A stretch of DNA of 64,000 nucleotides from Gracilibacillus suaedae (GCF_017599345.1 NZ_JAGFVL010000062.1:248001-312000), one strand, 5' to 3'. Positions 50,528 to 59,407 are shown, counted from the first letter of the stretch. Program-made: numbers and translations. Notes: generated from the sequence alone by a model not told the origin.

Positions 50528-51750
50528 TTATGAACACGCTCCTTTCCGAATGAAAATATAGCCAGTAGTAATCCGCCAATAATCGCTGTCAAGATCAATG
50601 GTTGTAATTCCGCATAGAAACGACCATTTAAGATAATTTGTTCCATCCAATAAAAAGATTGATGAGAAAAACTAATGGAAAAATAATCTTCCAAGTAGAT
50701 AGGAAAATATATTTTGGGAATAATGGCGCCGCTGAATAAGATGATTATTCCCGTGAATAATGTCTGCACCAAGACTGTTAATCTGGTAGACGAAATCAAC
50801 CAATCTATGAGAATGATACATTGTAAAAAGATGATACCATGTAATAGTAGTAACAAACTAATTCTAATATAGTTCTCCCCTGTAATGTTTACTTCGTCAA
50901 AGAAATATGGAAGAAATGCGAAGGAGAGAACGGCCCAAACTGCCGTTACTAAAAGTGTTACAACACTACTTGCTATGGCTTGCTGGAGATCGGTAACACC
51001 ATAGAGTTTCATCCGCTGTCTCATTCTTAAGCTGTTATCTTGGTGTAACATCTTATAAATAATAAATAACCAGATTGTTACTAGAGTGAACCAGCCTGCT
51101 AAACTAAAATAAAGAATTGGCGAAGCAGTTGCATTATTTGTTACTTGATCCTCTCTTACTACTTGGTCGCCCCCTAGTACATAAAAGAAATAATCGGTGA
51201 ATTGTTCAAATAATAAGGTGTTTCTTTCTTCATTATCCATATTTAATTGCTTTGCATAATGATTAATCGTCAGAATGTTTGCCTGGGAACCTCGAATATG
51301 TCTGGTGACAGTCTCGACTAATTCATTAATAAGCTGGCTCTCAACTGGTTTTTGGGGATTACCAATAATCGAAAGTTGAGACCGTTCTCCATCCATTAGT
51401 TTTTGAAAGAAATGATCTGGAAATATAATATAGGAACTAAGTTGGTTGTTTTCAATAGCCTCGATAGCTTGTTCTTCCTCAACTTTCTCCATAGCAATAT
51501 AATTACCGAGTTGCGAAGATTCCTCTAGTAATTCGACAATCATTTCTGTTTCTTCTGATTGGTCAAGATCGACAAGTCCGACTTCTATAGTATCTGTGCT
51601 TGTCACATCTAGCATGGAAATCAAAGTGAGTGCCAACAGTCCGATGAGTATAATCGGAGACAGCAAAAGAAGAGGAAGTGATAACCACTTCCTCCCAAGT
51701 TGGATCAGATTATTTTTTGTAAACAAGGCTATATGTTTAAGAGATTGCAT
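50524..51750 (-). CDS. ABC-2 type permease
   Basis: A 408-residue ABC-2 membrane subunit with the same plan: a helix at about 20-42, a soluble outside domain (TIEVGLVDLDQSEETEMIVELLEES, SSYIIFPDHFFQKLMDGER) and six C-terminal helices. EVGLVDLD-like segments in the outer domain are typical of the YhgE/ABC2_membrane_3 family. The start at 51750 follows AGGTGG; the ORF upstream could extend by only three codons. It is the second gene of the operon, 30 bp after the acidic anchored protein. Confidence 0.88.
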   Translation of the reverse strand: MQSLKHIALFTKNNLIQLGRKWLSLPLLLLSPIILIGLLALTLISMLDVTSTDTIEVGLVDLDQSEETEMIVELLEESSQLGNYIAMEKVEEEQAIEAIENNQLSSYIIFPDHFFQKLMDGERSQLSIIGNPQKPVESQLINELVETVTRHIRGSQANILTINHYAKQLNMDNEERNTLLFEQFTDYFFYVLGGDQVVREDQVTNNATASPILYFSLAGWFTLVTIWLFIIYKMLHQDNSLRMRQRMKLYGVTDLQQAIASSVVTLLVTAVWAVLSFAFLPYFFDEVNITGENYIRISLLLLLHGIIFLQCIILIDWLISSTRLTVLVQTLFTGIIILFSGAIIPKIYFPIYLEDYFSISFSHQSFYWMEQIILNGRFYAELQPLILTAIIGGLLLAIFSFGKERVHK

Positions 51751-51780
51751 GTATGCCACCTACTTTATTTACAAAATCAA

Positions 51781-53349
51781 TTAGAAACCACCAGGTCCCA
51801 TCATATTACCCATCCATAATTGAAACTGATTCGCTACATCCGTTTCAAAGTATTCGATAATTTCATCTCCGCTCATATCGCTTAAATTCTGTACTTGTTC
51901 AGGGCTAGGAATCTCTACCTGATCAATCGTTGAACCTTCTTCTGTAACGTAAATGGATAATGCATCTTGATTAAGAGTATATCCATCTTCTGCATAGAAG
52001 GTATGGTCTACGGTCATTTGGTCTTCTTCGTATTGAGCTTCACCTAGCCAATGAACAGTAAACATTTGCAAACCTTGCTCTTCAAAAGAAAGGCTGTGTT
52101 CAAAGTTTTTGCCACCTTCCCCTTGATCACTTTGATTTGATTCAATAGTAAAAGCTACGTCTGAAGCGGTAAGTGTAATCGTATCATTGGTTTCTCCGTC
52201 ATTTTCAGCTAAATCCGCATGAATATTAACGGTTTCTTCAGAGGAACCATCACTTACTGTAAATACATAGTCAATGACTTGATCTCCGTCCGTTATCTCA
52301 TTCGTTCCAGCTATGTTGAACGCTGCTGTTTCTCCCTCATATTCGACTGTTAAGGATAGCTCTCTTTTGACAATAATATCATCTTCAACCCAAATCGTAG
52401 AATTAAAACCATTCGAAAGTGTTAAGTCGTCTACATTTGTAGATGCTTCTTCCAAAGCTGTTACAAACTCTTCTTCAAAAGTAGCCATTTCATCTTCTGC
52501 TAATTCCATATCAGCAAAGCTCATATAAGAAGCTTGATCAACGATAATTTCTCTTAGTCTTTCATCTTCTGCCATTTTATCAAACACGTTTTTTAGAAGA
52601 GATTTGCTTTCTTCTTCAGATAAGCTAAAAGAAATTTTGTCGGCATTTACACTGTTGTCGCCTACCGTTACTTCTTCTTCTACTGCTTTAAATGCTTCTT
52701 CTGGAAGTTCATCATATAGATATTCTACATATTCTTCGTTAATGTAGTCGATCTCTTCTGTTGGAATTGGGTTTTCATTGAAAAGCGTATTGAAATCAAA
52801 GTTTTCTTCACCGGAAAAAGTAGCAGGATCGATTTCCTGTAAGATTCTTCCGAGATCATCACCATTTAATTGAAGGATATTATCCAAAAATGGCAAACCA
52901 ACATATAAGTCATTGTTATCAATATATGCTTCAACTCCGCTTATTTCGACACCAGCCATTCCAGCAGAAATATTTGTCGATGACACTTTGTTTTCTTTAT
53001 CCAAGGCTGCTTCAACCGTAATATTAGCATTGTTGATCATTTGGTCAAAGCCCATCCCAGCCATGCTTGGATCGTTCATCTGTCCTGTTATTTCATAAAC
53101 AGATTCAATAGCATGTTCATCGCTATGTTCTTTCCATGCAAGTTCCTCTTGAAATCTTGATTCGAACGTTTCTTGTAATTGTTCCATTGTGTCCTTCTCT
53201 GCTAAGAAATAGTCTTCTTTAGCAGAAGTATTTAGAAAAGCCTGAACTGTTACAATTCCTGCTATCAGTATAATTGCAACACCCGCAACTATTGGTATCC
53301 ATTTGCTTTTCTTCTGTTTAACTTCTTCTTGTTGTACTGCTTCCTGCAT
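51781..53349 (-). CDS. Large acidic membrane-anchored extracellular protein
   Basis: A 522-residue protein with a short cytoplasmic tail rich in Gln/Glu/Lys, one transmembrane segment (about residues 17-37, PIVAGVAIILIAGIVTVQAF) and an outside part of about 480 residues that is strongly acidic and has no cysteine. Its repeated beta-type pattern (AFNIAGTNEITDGDQVIDYVFTV; DTITLTASDVAFTI) suggests a beta-rich fold like the DUF6583-type proteins of Firmicutes. The family call is tentative. The ATG at 53349 follows GAGGAGG by 8 nt. It heads an operon with two ABC-2 permeases and an ATPase, so it may be an accessory, sensor or exported-substrate-handling subunit of that exporter (inference). Confidence 0.75.
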   Translation of the reverse strand: MQEAVQQEEVKQKKSKWIPIVAGVAIILIAGIVTVQAFLNTSAKEDYFLAEKDTMEQLQETFESRFQEELAWKEHSDEHAIESVYEITGQMNDPSMAGMGFDQMINNANITVEAALDKENKVSSTNISAGMAGVEISGVEAYIDNNDLYVGLPFLDNILQLNGDDLGRILQEIDPATFSGEENFDFNTLFNENPIPTEEIDYINEEYVEYLYDELPEEAFKAVEEEVTVGDNSVNADKISFSLSEEESKSLLKNVFDKMAEDERLREIIVDQASYMSFADMELAEDEMATFEEEFVTALEEASTNVDDLTLSNGFNSTIWVEDDIIVKRELSLTVEYEGETAAFNIAGTNEITDGDQVIDYVFTVSDGSSEETVNIHADLAENDGETNDTITLTASDVAFTIESNQSDQGEGGKNFEHSLSFEEQGLQMFTVHWLGEAQYEEDQMTVDHTFYAEDGYTLNQDALSIYVTEEGSTIDQVEIPSPEQVQNLSDMSGDEIIEYFETDVANQFQLWMGNMMGPGGF

Positions 53350-53690
53350 TAAATGTTCCTCCTCAATGAATGAATCTACAATTTTATATCCATAACTCAA
53401 TGTATTGTTTTAAAAAATATTCATAGAGACCTAGAATGAAAGTGCTAGAGTCATAGTTAAAAATTGCATACAAATTATAAAATACCATGCCATTACATAT
53501 TTATCCATACTTTCGACATTAATAGACATTAAAGAGTAATATAGTTTCAACTCTGAATACAACCGGAAAAGCATTGTTGGTTGTAAATGCCTAAATCCGC
53601 TGTTTGTTATAGGTATTTAGGATTAAATATCAAAGAACGACATTTAAATATAAAGGGGATAACCCTTATACTCATAAGCGGGTTATTTGG
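53350..53690. other. Non-coding region with two hairpins
   Basis: No gene seen. It contains a hairpin at 53586-53624 (AAT/CCTAAAT pairing with ATTTAGG/ATT) and a second at 53659-53686 (ATAACCCTTAT / ATAA.GGGTTAT). They are followed by palindromic repeat copy c. The promoter of the export operon should lie next to 53349 on the minus strand. Confidence 0.5.
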
Positions 53691-53795
53691 AACTATCGCT
53701 AACTGTCTGTTTTCCCCACTTCAAGCTTCAAGTACACAAAGAAGCTAAATGGAGAAAACAAACGCTAACACCTTGATCATAGTCTCACTTTATTC
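53691..53795. repeat. Palindromic intergenic repeat, copy c
   Basis: AACTGTCTGTTTTCCCCAC, CAAGTACACAAAGAAGCTAAA, given as CAAGTACACAAAG plus AAGCTAAA, then ACAAACGCTAACACC and TGATCATAGTCTCACTTTAT occur in the order seen in copies a and b. The final block is nearly identical to that of copy a (4809-4829). It abuts the stop of the dehydrogenase gene on the minus strand. Confidence 0.7.
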
Positions 53796-53807
53796 TTCTT
53801 CTATTAT

Positions 53808-54548
53808 TTATGTCTTCTTTTTTGGCGAATATCCAAGCTCTTCTATAGCGTTGGATATATCCCAAGGTTTGTCAGGATTATTGGATACTCCGTAATAAGT
53901 ACCAAATTTCACTTTTGCTTCAATGGCAGCCGAAAAAAGTTTGACAAGATCCTCTCTTGATAACAAGGTTCGTGTTAAACGATCATTTTGTTTTAAAGCA
54001 TTTTTTTCATTATCGGATGGGACAGAGCCAATCCTAATATTAATAATAGATAAATCGGAATGCAGAGAAAAAACAAAACCAGCTTGTTCCGAAGCAATTT
54101 TCAATACACCATATAATCCCTTAGGGTATGGGTAATCATTCGTTGTGATCTCACGCTGTAGTTTAGAGTAGCCATTTTCCTCATAATAATCCGTAACATG
54201 ATTACTACTAGCAAAAATGACCTTGGGTATCCGGAATTCTTTTGCAATTAACAGAATATAATAGGTTGCTTTAAAAAAAACGTCTGTCATTTGGTCAAAC
54301 ACTTCAACGGGTTCAATGGCATGAGCGGTATCTATTCGGAGCAAGTTAACGATAACATCTGTATCCTTGGGGATTGTAGAATGGAGCTCGTCAAAATGAG
54401 TAGCATCCACGTAGTGATTTGTTGCTGTATTATTCTGAATATGTTTGTCCAAAACTAGAATATCATAGCTATGCTGTAGCCCTTCAACAAGGATATCACC
54501 AACTGTACCTGATCCTCCAATAATGGTAATTTTCTTCAATCTAATCAT
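53808..54548 (-). CDS. NAD-dependent epimerase/dehydratase, uronate-dehydrogenase-like
   Basis: A 246-residue extended SDR. The nucleotide-binding loop is IIGGSGTVGDIL (GxxGxxG, about residues 10-16). The active-site serine block is VIFASSNHVTDYY and the catalytic pair is Y-x-x-x-K in GLYGVLKIASE. The layout and the short length fit uronate dehydrogenases and related sugar-acid SDRs, which oxidise glucuronate or galacturonate. ATG at 54548 or the TTG three codons later could be the start; AAAGG lies just upstream. It is divergent from the TIM-barrel isomerase gene, and its product may act on the same carbohydrate. Confidence 0.78.
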   Translation of the reverse strand: MIRLKKITIIGGSGTVGDILVEGLQHSYDILVLDKHIQNNTATNHYVDATHFDELHSTIPKDTDVIVNLLRIDTAHAIEPVEVFDQMTDVFFKATYYILLIAKEFRIPKVIFASSNHVTDYYEENGYSKLQREITTNDYPYPKGLYGVLKIASEQAGFVFSLHSDLSIINIRIGSVPSDNEKNALKQNDRLTRTLLSREDLVKLFSAAIEAKVKFGTYYGVSNNPDKPWDISNAIEELGYSPKKKT

Positions 54549-54827
54549 GTCCTTTCCAATCTTACTTATCAGTAGTCTAGCTCTTTTTTTAGTGAAGATA
54601 CATCTTCTTGATTAAAATTGTCGTTCATTTTCTTTTTTTAATACCACATGCTGTTGAAATGACTTGTGTTGCAAGGAAATATTCTCACTTGATCACGATA
54701 TTAAAAAGCAATTTCAGACAAAAAGCAATCAATCATATTATAGAAGGATGAAAAGGTAAGTGTTATGATTAGTATACGAATTTAGTAAAGAAGCATGTTA
54801 ATATTCATAAACTAAGGGTGATTAATC
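54549..54827. other. Divergent promoter region, 279 bp
   Basis: This AT-rich stretch lies between the divergent dehydrogenase and isomerase genes. I see no confident operator or RNA structure; the promoters of both genes must be here. Confidence 0.4.
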
Positions 54828-55664
54828 ATGAAGTTATCTGTTTTTACAGTAATGGCACCGGATCTTGAACCAGAAGAGTTAATGGATGAGTTAAAACTAC
54901 AAGGCTTTGATGGTGTTGAGTGGCGTTATAAAGAAATTCCGTCAGAATTAACGAAAGAACCTATTAGTTTTTGGGGGAATAACAAATGTACGCTCACTCC
55001 AGACATTTCAGAAGAAGCAATCAAACAGTTAAAAACAAAAGGTGAAGCAGCAAATATTGAAACCGTGAGTGTTACTCCTTATCTAACAGCAGGTGATTTA
55101 GAAGGGACAGAGCAAGTTCTTAAAGTTGCGAGAGCGTTTGGTGCAAGTTTTATTCGACTAGGAGTACCCAAATATAATCGTTCAGAGAATTTCCATACTT
55201 TGTTCAATAAATGTAAACGCTATCTAAAGGAGTGTGAAGTATTGTGTAGAAGCTATGGTGTGAAAGGGCTTGTGGAAACACATCATCACACAATTGCAGC
55301 AAGTGCAAGTGCTGCTTATCGACTAGTTGAAGATCTTGATCCAGAAGCAATTGGTGTGTTATATGATCCTGGCAATATGGTCCATGAAGGATATGAAAAT
55401 CATCGTATGGGCATGGAATTACTAGGACCATATTTAGCGCATGTTCATGTGAAGAATGCCAAATGGGTGCAAGATTCATCAAGCAAAAAGTGGAAGGTTG
55501 TTTGGGAGCTTGTTGACAGAGGCATTGTAGATTGGGAGCAAGTGATAGACGATTTGAGAGCTGTTCATTATGAAGGGTATATTGGTTTAGAAGATTTTAG
55601 TGGAAAGAAGAATACAAAAGAAATATTAAAATACAATATGGGCTGGCTTAAAAGCAGGCTATAG
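54828..55664 (+). CDS. TIM-barrel sugar isomerase/epimerase
   Basis: A 278-residue protein of the xylose-isomerase-like AP_endonuc_2 superfamily. Likely metal ligands are the glutamate in LVETHHHTIAAS, the aspartate in GVLYDPGNM, the histidine in AHVHVKNAK and the glutamate in GLEDFSG. The family includes inosose and ketose epimerases and sugar-phosphate isomerases; the exact substrate is unknown. It begins the plus-strand carbohydrate locus and is followed 9 bp later by a second TIM-barrel isomerase. A cre-like sequence is at 55212-55225 inside the gene. Confidence 0.85.
   Translation: MKLSVFTVMAPDLEPEELMDELKLQGFDGVEWRYKEIPSELTKEPISFWGNNKCTLTPDISEEAIKQLKTKGEAANIETVSVTPYLTAGDLEGTEQVLKVARAFGASFIRLGVPKYNRSENFHTLFNKCKRYLKECEVLCRSYGVKGLVETHHHTIAASASAAYRLVEDLDPEAIGVLYDPGNMVHEGYENHRMGMELLGPYLAHVHVKNAKWVQDSSSKKWKVVWELVDRGIVDWEQVIDDLRAVHYEGYIGLEDFSGKKNTKEILKYNMGWLKSRL
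55212..55225 (+). promoter_or_regulatory. Possible intragenic cre site
   Basis: TGTAAACGCTATCT differs at one place from the pattern of the better cre at 57389. It is inside the first isomerase gene and could act as a CcpA roadblock, or be coincidental. Confidence 0.4.
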
Positions 55665-55673
55665 GGGGAGATT

Positions 55674-56450
55674 ATGAAAATAGGATGTTGCATGAGCATC
55701 GATCAGGTTGATAATGTGGGTCAAGCAGGTTTTGATTTTCTGGAATGTACGGTAGTCTCTCTTGTCCCAGACAAGGATGAAGATTATGAAGCAATTCGTA
55801 AAAAGTATCAAGCTAGTCACTTACCGATAGAAGTGTGCAATGTCTTTTTACCAGGTCACCTACAGATTACAGGAAACGATATAGATGAAGCTGCAATTGG
55901 GACATATCTAGCAAAAGCCATACCTCGGGTGAGAGAAATCGGTGCAGATACAATTGTTTTTGGCAGTGGTGAGGCCAGATCATATCCTGAACATTTCTTC
56001 AAAATAGAAGCAGAAAAACAGTTAATTCAGTTTTTGCTTATGGCAGCAGAATATGCAGAAAAACATGATATAACGATTGTGATTGAGCCATTAAATACAA
56101 AAGAAAGTAACATCATTAATAGTGTTCCAGAAGCATTGGAGTTAGCTAAAAAAGTAAATCATCGAACAATTCGGGTGTTAGCTGATTTTTATCATATGGA
56201 AGAAGAACATGAGCCATTACACCATCTTGTGGATGCTGGTCCATTTTTAGGTCATATTCATGTAGCTGACTCTTATCGGTTGGCACCTGGAACAGGAACC
56301 TATCCTTATGAAACATTTGTGAATTATTTGAAAGATGCGAATTATTGTCGGCGGGTATCGATTGAATGTGAATGGAGAAATTTTGAAGAAGAAGCAGTGG
56401 ACAGTTATTCATTATTAAAAAATTATTTTAGGAGTGACAAGGATGAATAA
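55674..56450 (+). CDS. TIM-barrel sugar isomerase/epimerase (second)
   Basis: A 258-residue AP_endonuc_2-superfamily protein. Likely metal ligands are the glutamate in IVIEPLNTKESN, the aspartate in VLADFYHM, the histidine in GHIHVADSYR and the glutamate in VSIECEWRN, the pattern of hydroxypyruvate isomerase/ketose 3-epimerase-like enzymes. ATAGGGGGAG precedes the ATG. It overlaps the next (AraC) gene by 8 bp. Two different isomerases of this fold in tandem suggest sequential steps on one sugar or polyol, but the pathway is not identified. Confidence 0.87.
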   Translation: MKIGCCMSIDQVDNVGQAGFDFLECTVVSLVPDKDEDYEAIRKKYQASHLPIEVCNVFLPGHLQITGNDIDEAAIGTYLAKAIPRVREIGADTIVFGSGEARSYPEHFFKIEAEKQLIQFLLMAAEYAEKHDITIVIEPLNTKESNIINSVPEALELAKKVNHRTIRVLADFYHMEEEHEPLHHLVDAGPFLGHIHVADSYRLAPGTGTYPYETFVNYLKDANYCRRVSIECEWRNFEEEAVDSYSLLKNYFRSDKDE

Positions 56451-57348
56451 ATCAATTGAAAATTTATATTTCTACTACAGGAATATAGATGTAGATTTTC
56501 GTAAAAGTGATTTTTTTGTTCATTCACATGATTATTTTGAAATTTATATGTTTCATAAGGGAGACTGTAAATATTTGATTAATGATCATGTCATTCAGTT
56601 ACATGAGAACGATATTATCGTGATGAATGGATCCGCATTACATGGCCCGACACCTTCAGAGGGCAAGCCATATGAAAGGACGGTCATTGAATTTTCTCCT
56701 GAATGGATGAGGTCAATTATTCATCAATTAAATGTTCCTGAAATATTAACTCCTTTCGATCAACTAGGTAATATATTATTGCGTGATATTGAGCCACAGA
56801 AATTTGAGGAAATTCAGTCATTGCTGCAAAAACTCTATTTAAAGCAATTAAATTTGAAAAATTCAGCGAAACAGTCAATAGAGAAGCGGATGCTAAAAGG
56901 TGAAACTACGACTTTATTGATTGAGTTGTTATTTATTATCTATGATTTAAGTAAATCTAAATTAACAAGCACACCAATAGGTAATACGAGCAAGATGAAG
57001 CATGTTACTAAAATTATTACTTGGATTGACTATCATTATCATCAAAATTTAACGTTAGATGAAATAGCGGAGCAATTGCATATAAGCAAATATTATATGG
57101 CGCGAATCTTTAAAGACGTTACTGGTGTGACAGTAATGCAGTACATGATGCAACGTAGGTTATTACGATCTAAGTACTTACTGGAAATGCATCCGGAAAA
57201 GTCGATTCTTGATATTGCATTAGAATCAGGGTTCGAAAGTGCTTCTCATTTTAGTAGAAAATTCCGTAAACATTATCAAATTACACCAACTGATTACCGA
57301 AATCGAGATGATAATGATCATCATACATTCATTAATCATTTCTTATAA
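56443..57348 (+). CDS. AraC-family regulator with N-terminal cupin
   Basis: A 301-residue regulator. The N-terminal sugar-sensing cupin shows VHSHDYFEIYMFHKGDCKYLI and IVMNGSALHGPTPSEG. The C-terminal AraC domain (about 205-295) has LTLDEIAEQLHISKYYMARIFKD and DIALESGFESASHFSRKFRKHY. The ATG at 56443 follows TAGGAG and lies within the 3' end of the isomerase gene. It is placed between the isomerases and the ABC importer and probably activates the locus in response to its sugar. Confidence 0.9.
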   Translation: MNKSIENLYFYYRNIDVDFRKSDFFVHSHDYFEIYMFHKGDCKYLINDHVIQLHENDIIVMNGSALHGPTPSEGKPYERTVIEFSPEWMRSIIHQLNVPEILTPFDQLGNILLRDIEPQKFEEIQSLLQKLYLKQLNLKNSAKQSIEKRMLKGETTTLLIELLFIIYDLSKSKLTSTPIGNTSKMKHVTKIITWIDYHYHQNLTLDEIAEQLHISKYYMARIFKDVTGVTVMQYMMQRRLLRSKYLLEMHPEKSILDIALESGFESASHFSRKFRKHYQITPTDYRNRDDNDHHTFINHFL

Positions 57349-57388
57349 GTGTAATTGTAATATGTTGAAACAGTCAGTTTTATTAAAA

Positions 57389-57402
57389 TGTAAACGTTAT
57401 CA
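57389..57402 (+). promoter_or_regulatory. CcpA (cre) site upstream of the ABC importer
   Basis: TGTAAACGTTATCA fits the cre pattern TGnnAnCGnnnnCA at every fixed position. It lies 25 bp before the first permease gene, predicting glucose repression of the importer. Confidence 0.78.
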
Positions 57403-57426
57403 TATCAGTGAGAAGGAGGGGGATAA

Positions 57427-58374
57427 ATGGTTAAAGGCAAGGTTAGCCTTAATGAGAATGGCATAGAGGATACGTTGAACATTAATGACGATCTAGAAAC
57501 AATCAAAAGTAAAAGAAGAAAAGCAGCATTGACTTGGTATATGTTTTTGTTACCTAGTTTTATAGGTATTTTGTTATTTATGGTCTATCCGATTGTGGAG
57601 TCATTTCGTTTGAGTTTCTTTAGATCAAACGGAACGATTGAAACGTTTACCGGTTTAAGTAACTTTCAAATGGTCTTAACATCTAAGACTTTTTGGAATA
57701 CGGTATGGAACACATTTTTTATTGGGTTCTTTCAAATTTTTTTAACAATTCCACTAGGGTTTATTTTTGCTTCCTTAATCAATTCTATTAAACATGGTCA
57801 AAATTTCTTCAAAGTAGTTTATTTTTTACCGAATGTAACATCTATCGTTGCAGCAGCTATGATTTTCCAATTTGTACTACATCCTGAAATGGGCGTTGTC
57901 AATTATGCACTAGATGCGATTGGCTTACCTACATCTACATGGTTTTCTGATCCATCTACTTCCAAATGGGGCGTCATTTTACTAGCAGTCTGGCATTGGA
58001 TTGGTTTTGTCATCATTATTTGTCTAGCTAATTTACAAGCTATTTCCCCGGAAATGTATGAAGCAGCTAAAATTGATGGGGCTAGCGGACTTCAACAATG
58101 GTTATTTATTACAATACCCAACATGTCTGGCACGTTTGCCTTTTTACTAATTACTGGTTGGATCGGGAGCTTGCAACGATTTAACGAAGTGTATGTATTG
58201 GGTGGACCAAATGGTAGTCCAGCAAGGTCGATCCAAACAATGGGGGCTTTTATCTATGAAAGAGGTTTTACAGGATTTGAATTCGGAATAGCCTCGGCGG
58301 CAACGTACATTATGTTTATCATTATTTTAATATTTACTTTCATTAACCTGAAAGTTTCGAAGATGCAATTATAG
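57427..58374 (+). CDS. Sugar ABC permease (CUT1, UgpA/MalF-like)
   Basis: A 315-residue binding-protein-dependent permease with about six transmembrane helices. The EAA loop is MYEAAKIDGASGLQQWLFITIPNMSG near residues 212-237. N-terminal features (YMFLLPSFIGILLFMVYPIVESFRLSF) are typical of CUT1 permeases for oligosaccharides or uronic-acid compounds. The ATG at 57427 follows AAGGAGGGGG. It is the first gene of permease-permease-binding protein-YesL-DUF2264. No ATPase is encoded; a shared MsmX-type ATPase is expected, as is usual in Bacilli. Confidence 0.92.
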   Translation: MVKGKVSLNENGIEDTLNINDDLETIKSKRRKAALTWYMFLLPSFIGILLFMVYPIVESFRLSFFRSNGTIETFTGLSNFQMVLTSKTFWNTVWNTFFIGFFQIFLTIPLGFIFASLINSIKHGQNFFKVVYFLPNVTSIVAAAMIFQFVLHPEMGVVNYALDAIGLPTSTWFSDPSTSKWGVILLAVWHWIGFVIIICLANLQAISPEMYEAAKIDGASGLQQWLFITIPNMSGTFAFLLITGWIGSLQRFNEVYVLGGPNGSPARSIQTMGAFIYERGFTGFEFGIASAATYIMFIIILIFTFINLKVSKMQL

Positions 58375-58398
58375 TGTTTTAGAAGAAGGAGGGGGAGC

Positions 58399-59241
58399 AT
58401 GGATCAGAGAATGAGTGAAAGAATATCGAACGTCGTAAAGTTTATTGTCTTGCTGGTGTTTGGGATATTGCTGATGATGCCATTTATTTGGATGGTAAGT
58501 GTTGGCTTTGATCGAACAGCTAATATTACGATGCCATTCCCGCCACGACTAATACCGGAAACCATATCAAATTTTAATTATGGGATTGTTTTTGAGAATG
58601 GTAGGCTGATTCAATCTTATATTAACTCTGGTATTGTGACGACTTGTTCAGTATTTTTGCAAGTGTCGGCCTCATTATTAGCCGGATATGCCTTTTCAAA
58701 AGGTACTTTTAAATATAAACGACTTCTTTTCGTTTTAGTATTGTGTACGCTAATGATCCCAATGGAACCGCGACTCATTCCGCTGTACACGTTGTTTAAT
58801 AGTGTTGGCTTGTTGAATTCGTTTTGGCCACTCATTTTGCCTACAGTTATTAATGGTATGTTGATCTTTCTTTGTAAACAATTTTTTGATCAATTGCCTG
58901 GTACGCTGCGTGAAGCAGCACAAATTGATGGAGCTGGAGAGTTTAGAATATTTTTCACCGTGTATTTACCACTAGCTGGTCCTATTGCAGCAACAATGGT
59001 TATTCTTTCTTTTATTTGGAGCTGGAATGATTTCATGTGGCCGTTAGTTGTATTAAATAATCAAGATCTCCATACGGTTCCGTTATATCTCGCAAGCTTC
59101 TCTCTAGAAAACGGGACAAGCCTAGGTGGATTAACGATGGCACTTGCTACCGTTAGTATCTTGCCAATTGTTGTATTGTATCTCTTCTTACAAAGGTACA
59201 TTATTCAAAGTATTGCGTTAAGTGGTGTCAAGGGTGAATGA
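58399..59241 (+). CDS. Sugar ABC permease (CUT1, UgpE/MalG-like)
   Basis: A 280-residue permease with six transmembrane helices. The EAA loop is LREAAQIDGAGEFRIFFTVYLPLAGP near residue 172-197. The N-terminus (LLMMPFIWMVSVGF) and C-terminus (FLQRYIIQSIALSGVKG) are hallmarks of the MalG side. It pairs with the preceding permease (24 bp gap, AAGGAGGGGG site). It is followed by a palindromic repeat rather than directly by the binding-protein gene. Confidence 0.92.
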   Translation: MDQRMSERISNVVKFIVLLVFGILLMMPFIWMVSVGFDRTANITMPFPPRLIPETISNFNYGIVFENGRLIQSYINSGIVTTCSVFLQVSASLLAGYAFSKGTFKYKRLLFVLVLCTLMIPMEPRLIPLYTLFNSVGLLNSFWPLILPTVINGMLIFLCKQFFDQLPGTLREAAQIDGAGEFRIFFTVYLPLAGPIAATMVILSFIWSWNDFMWPLVVLNNQDLHTVPLYLASFSLENGTSLGGLTMALATVSILPIVVLYLFLQRYIIQSIALSGVKGE

Positions 59242-59260
59242 TCTGTTTGGGGAAAGTAAA

Positions 59261-59397
59261 TTTTATCACGGTGCTAATCGTCCGAAAAACCACACTGCAA
59301 GGGAGGAATCAATTAAGTGTGGACCACGGCATTAACACTTTGATAAGTTTACTAATTCTCAGTGGGATTCCCCACCGAGGAGAGTTTCATTTTATAA
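59261..59397. repeat. Palindromic intergenic repeat, copy e (variant)
   Basis: TTTTATCACGGTGCTAATCGTCCG, split as TTTTATCACGG and TGCTAATCGTCCG, then AACCACACTGCAAG, AATTAAGTGTGG, GGCATTAACACTTTGATAAG and TTCTCAGTGGG. CCACACT pairs with AGTGTGG. It shares its right half with copy d and its left edge with copies a and b. It lies between permease and binding-protein genes. Confidence 0.7.
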
Positions 59398-59407
59398 GGG
59401 GGTAAAA

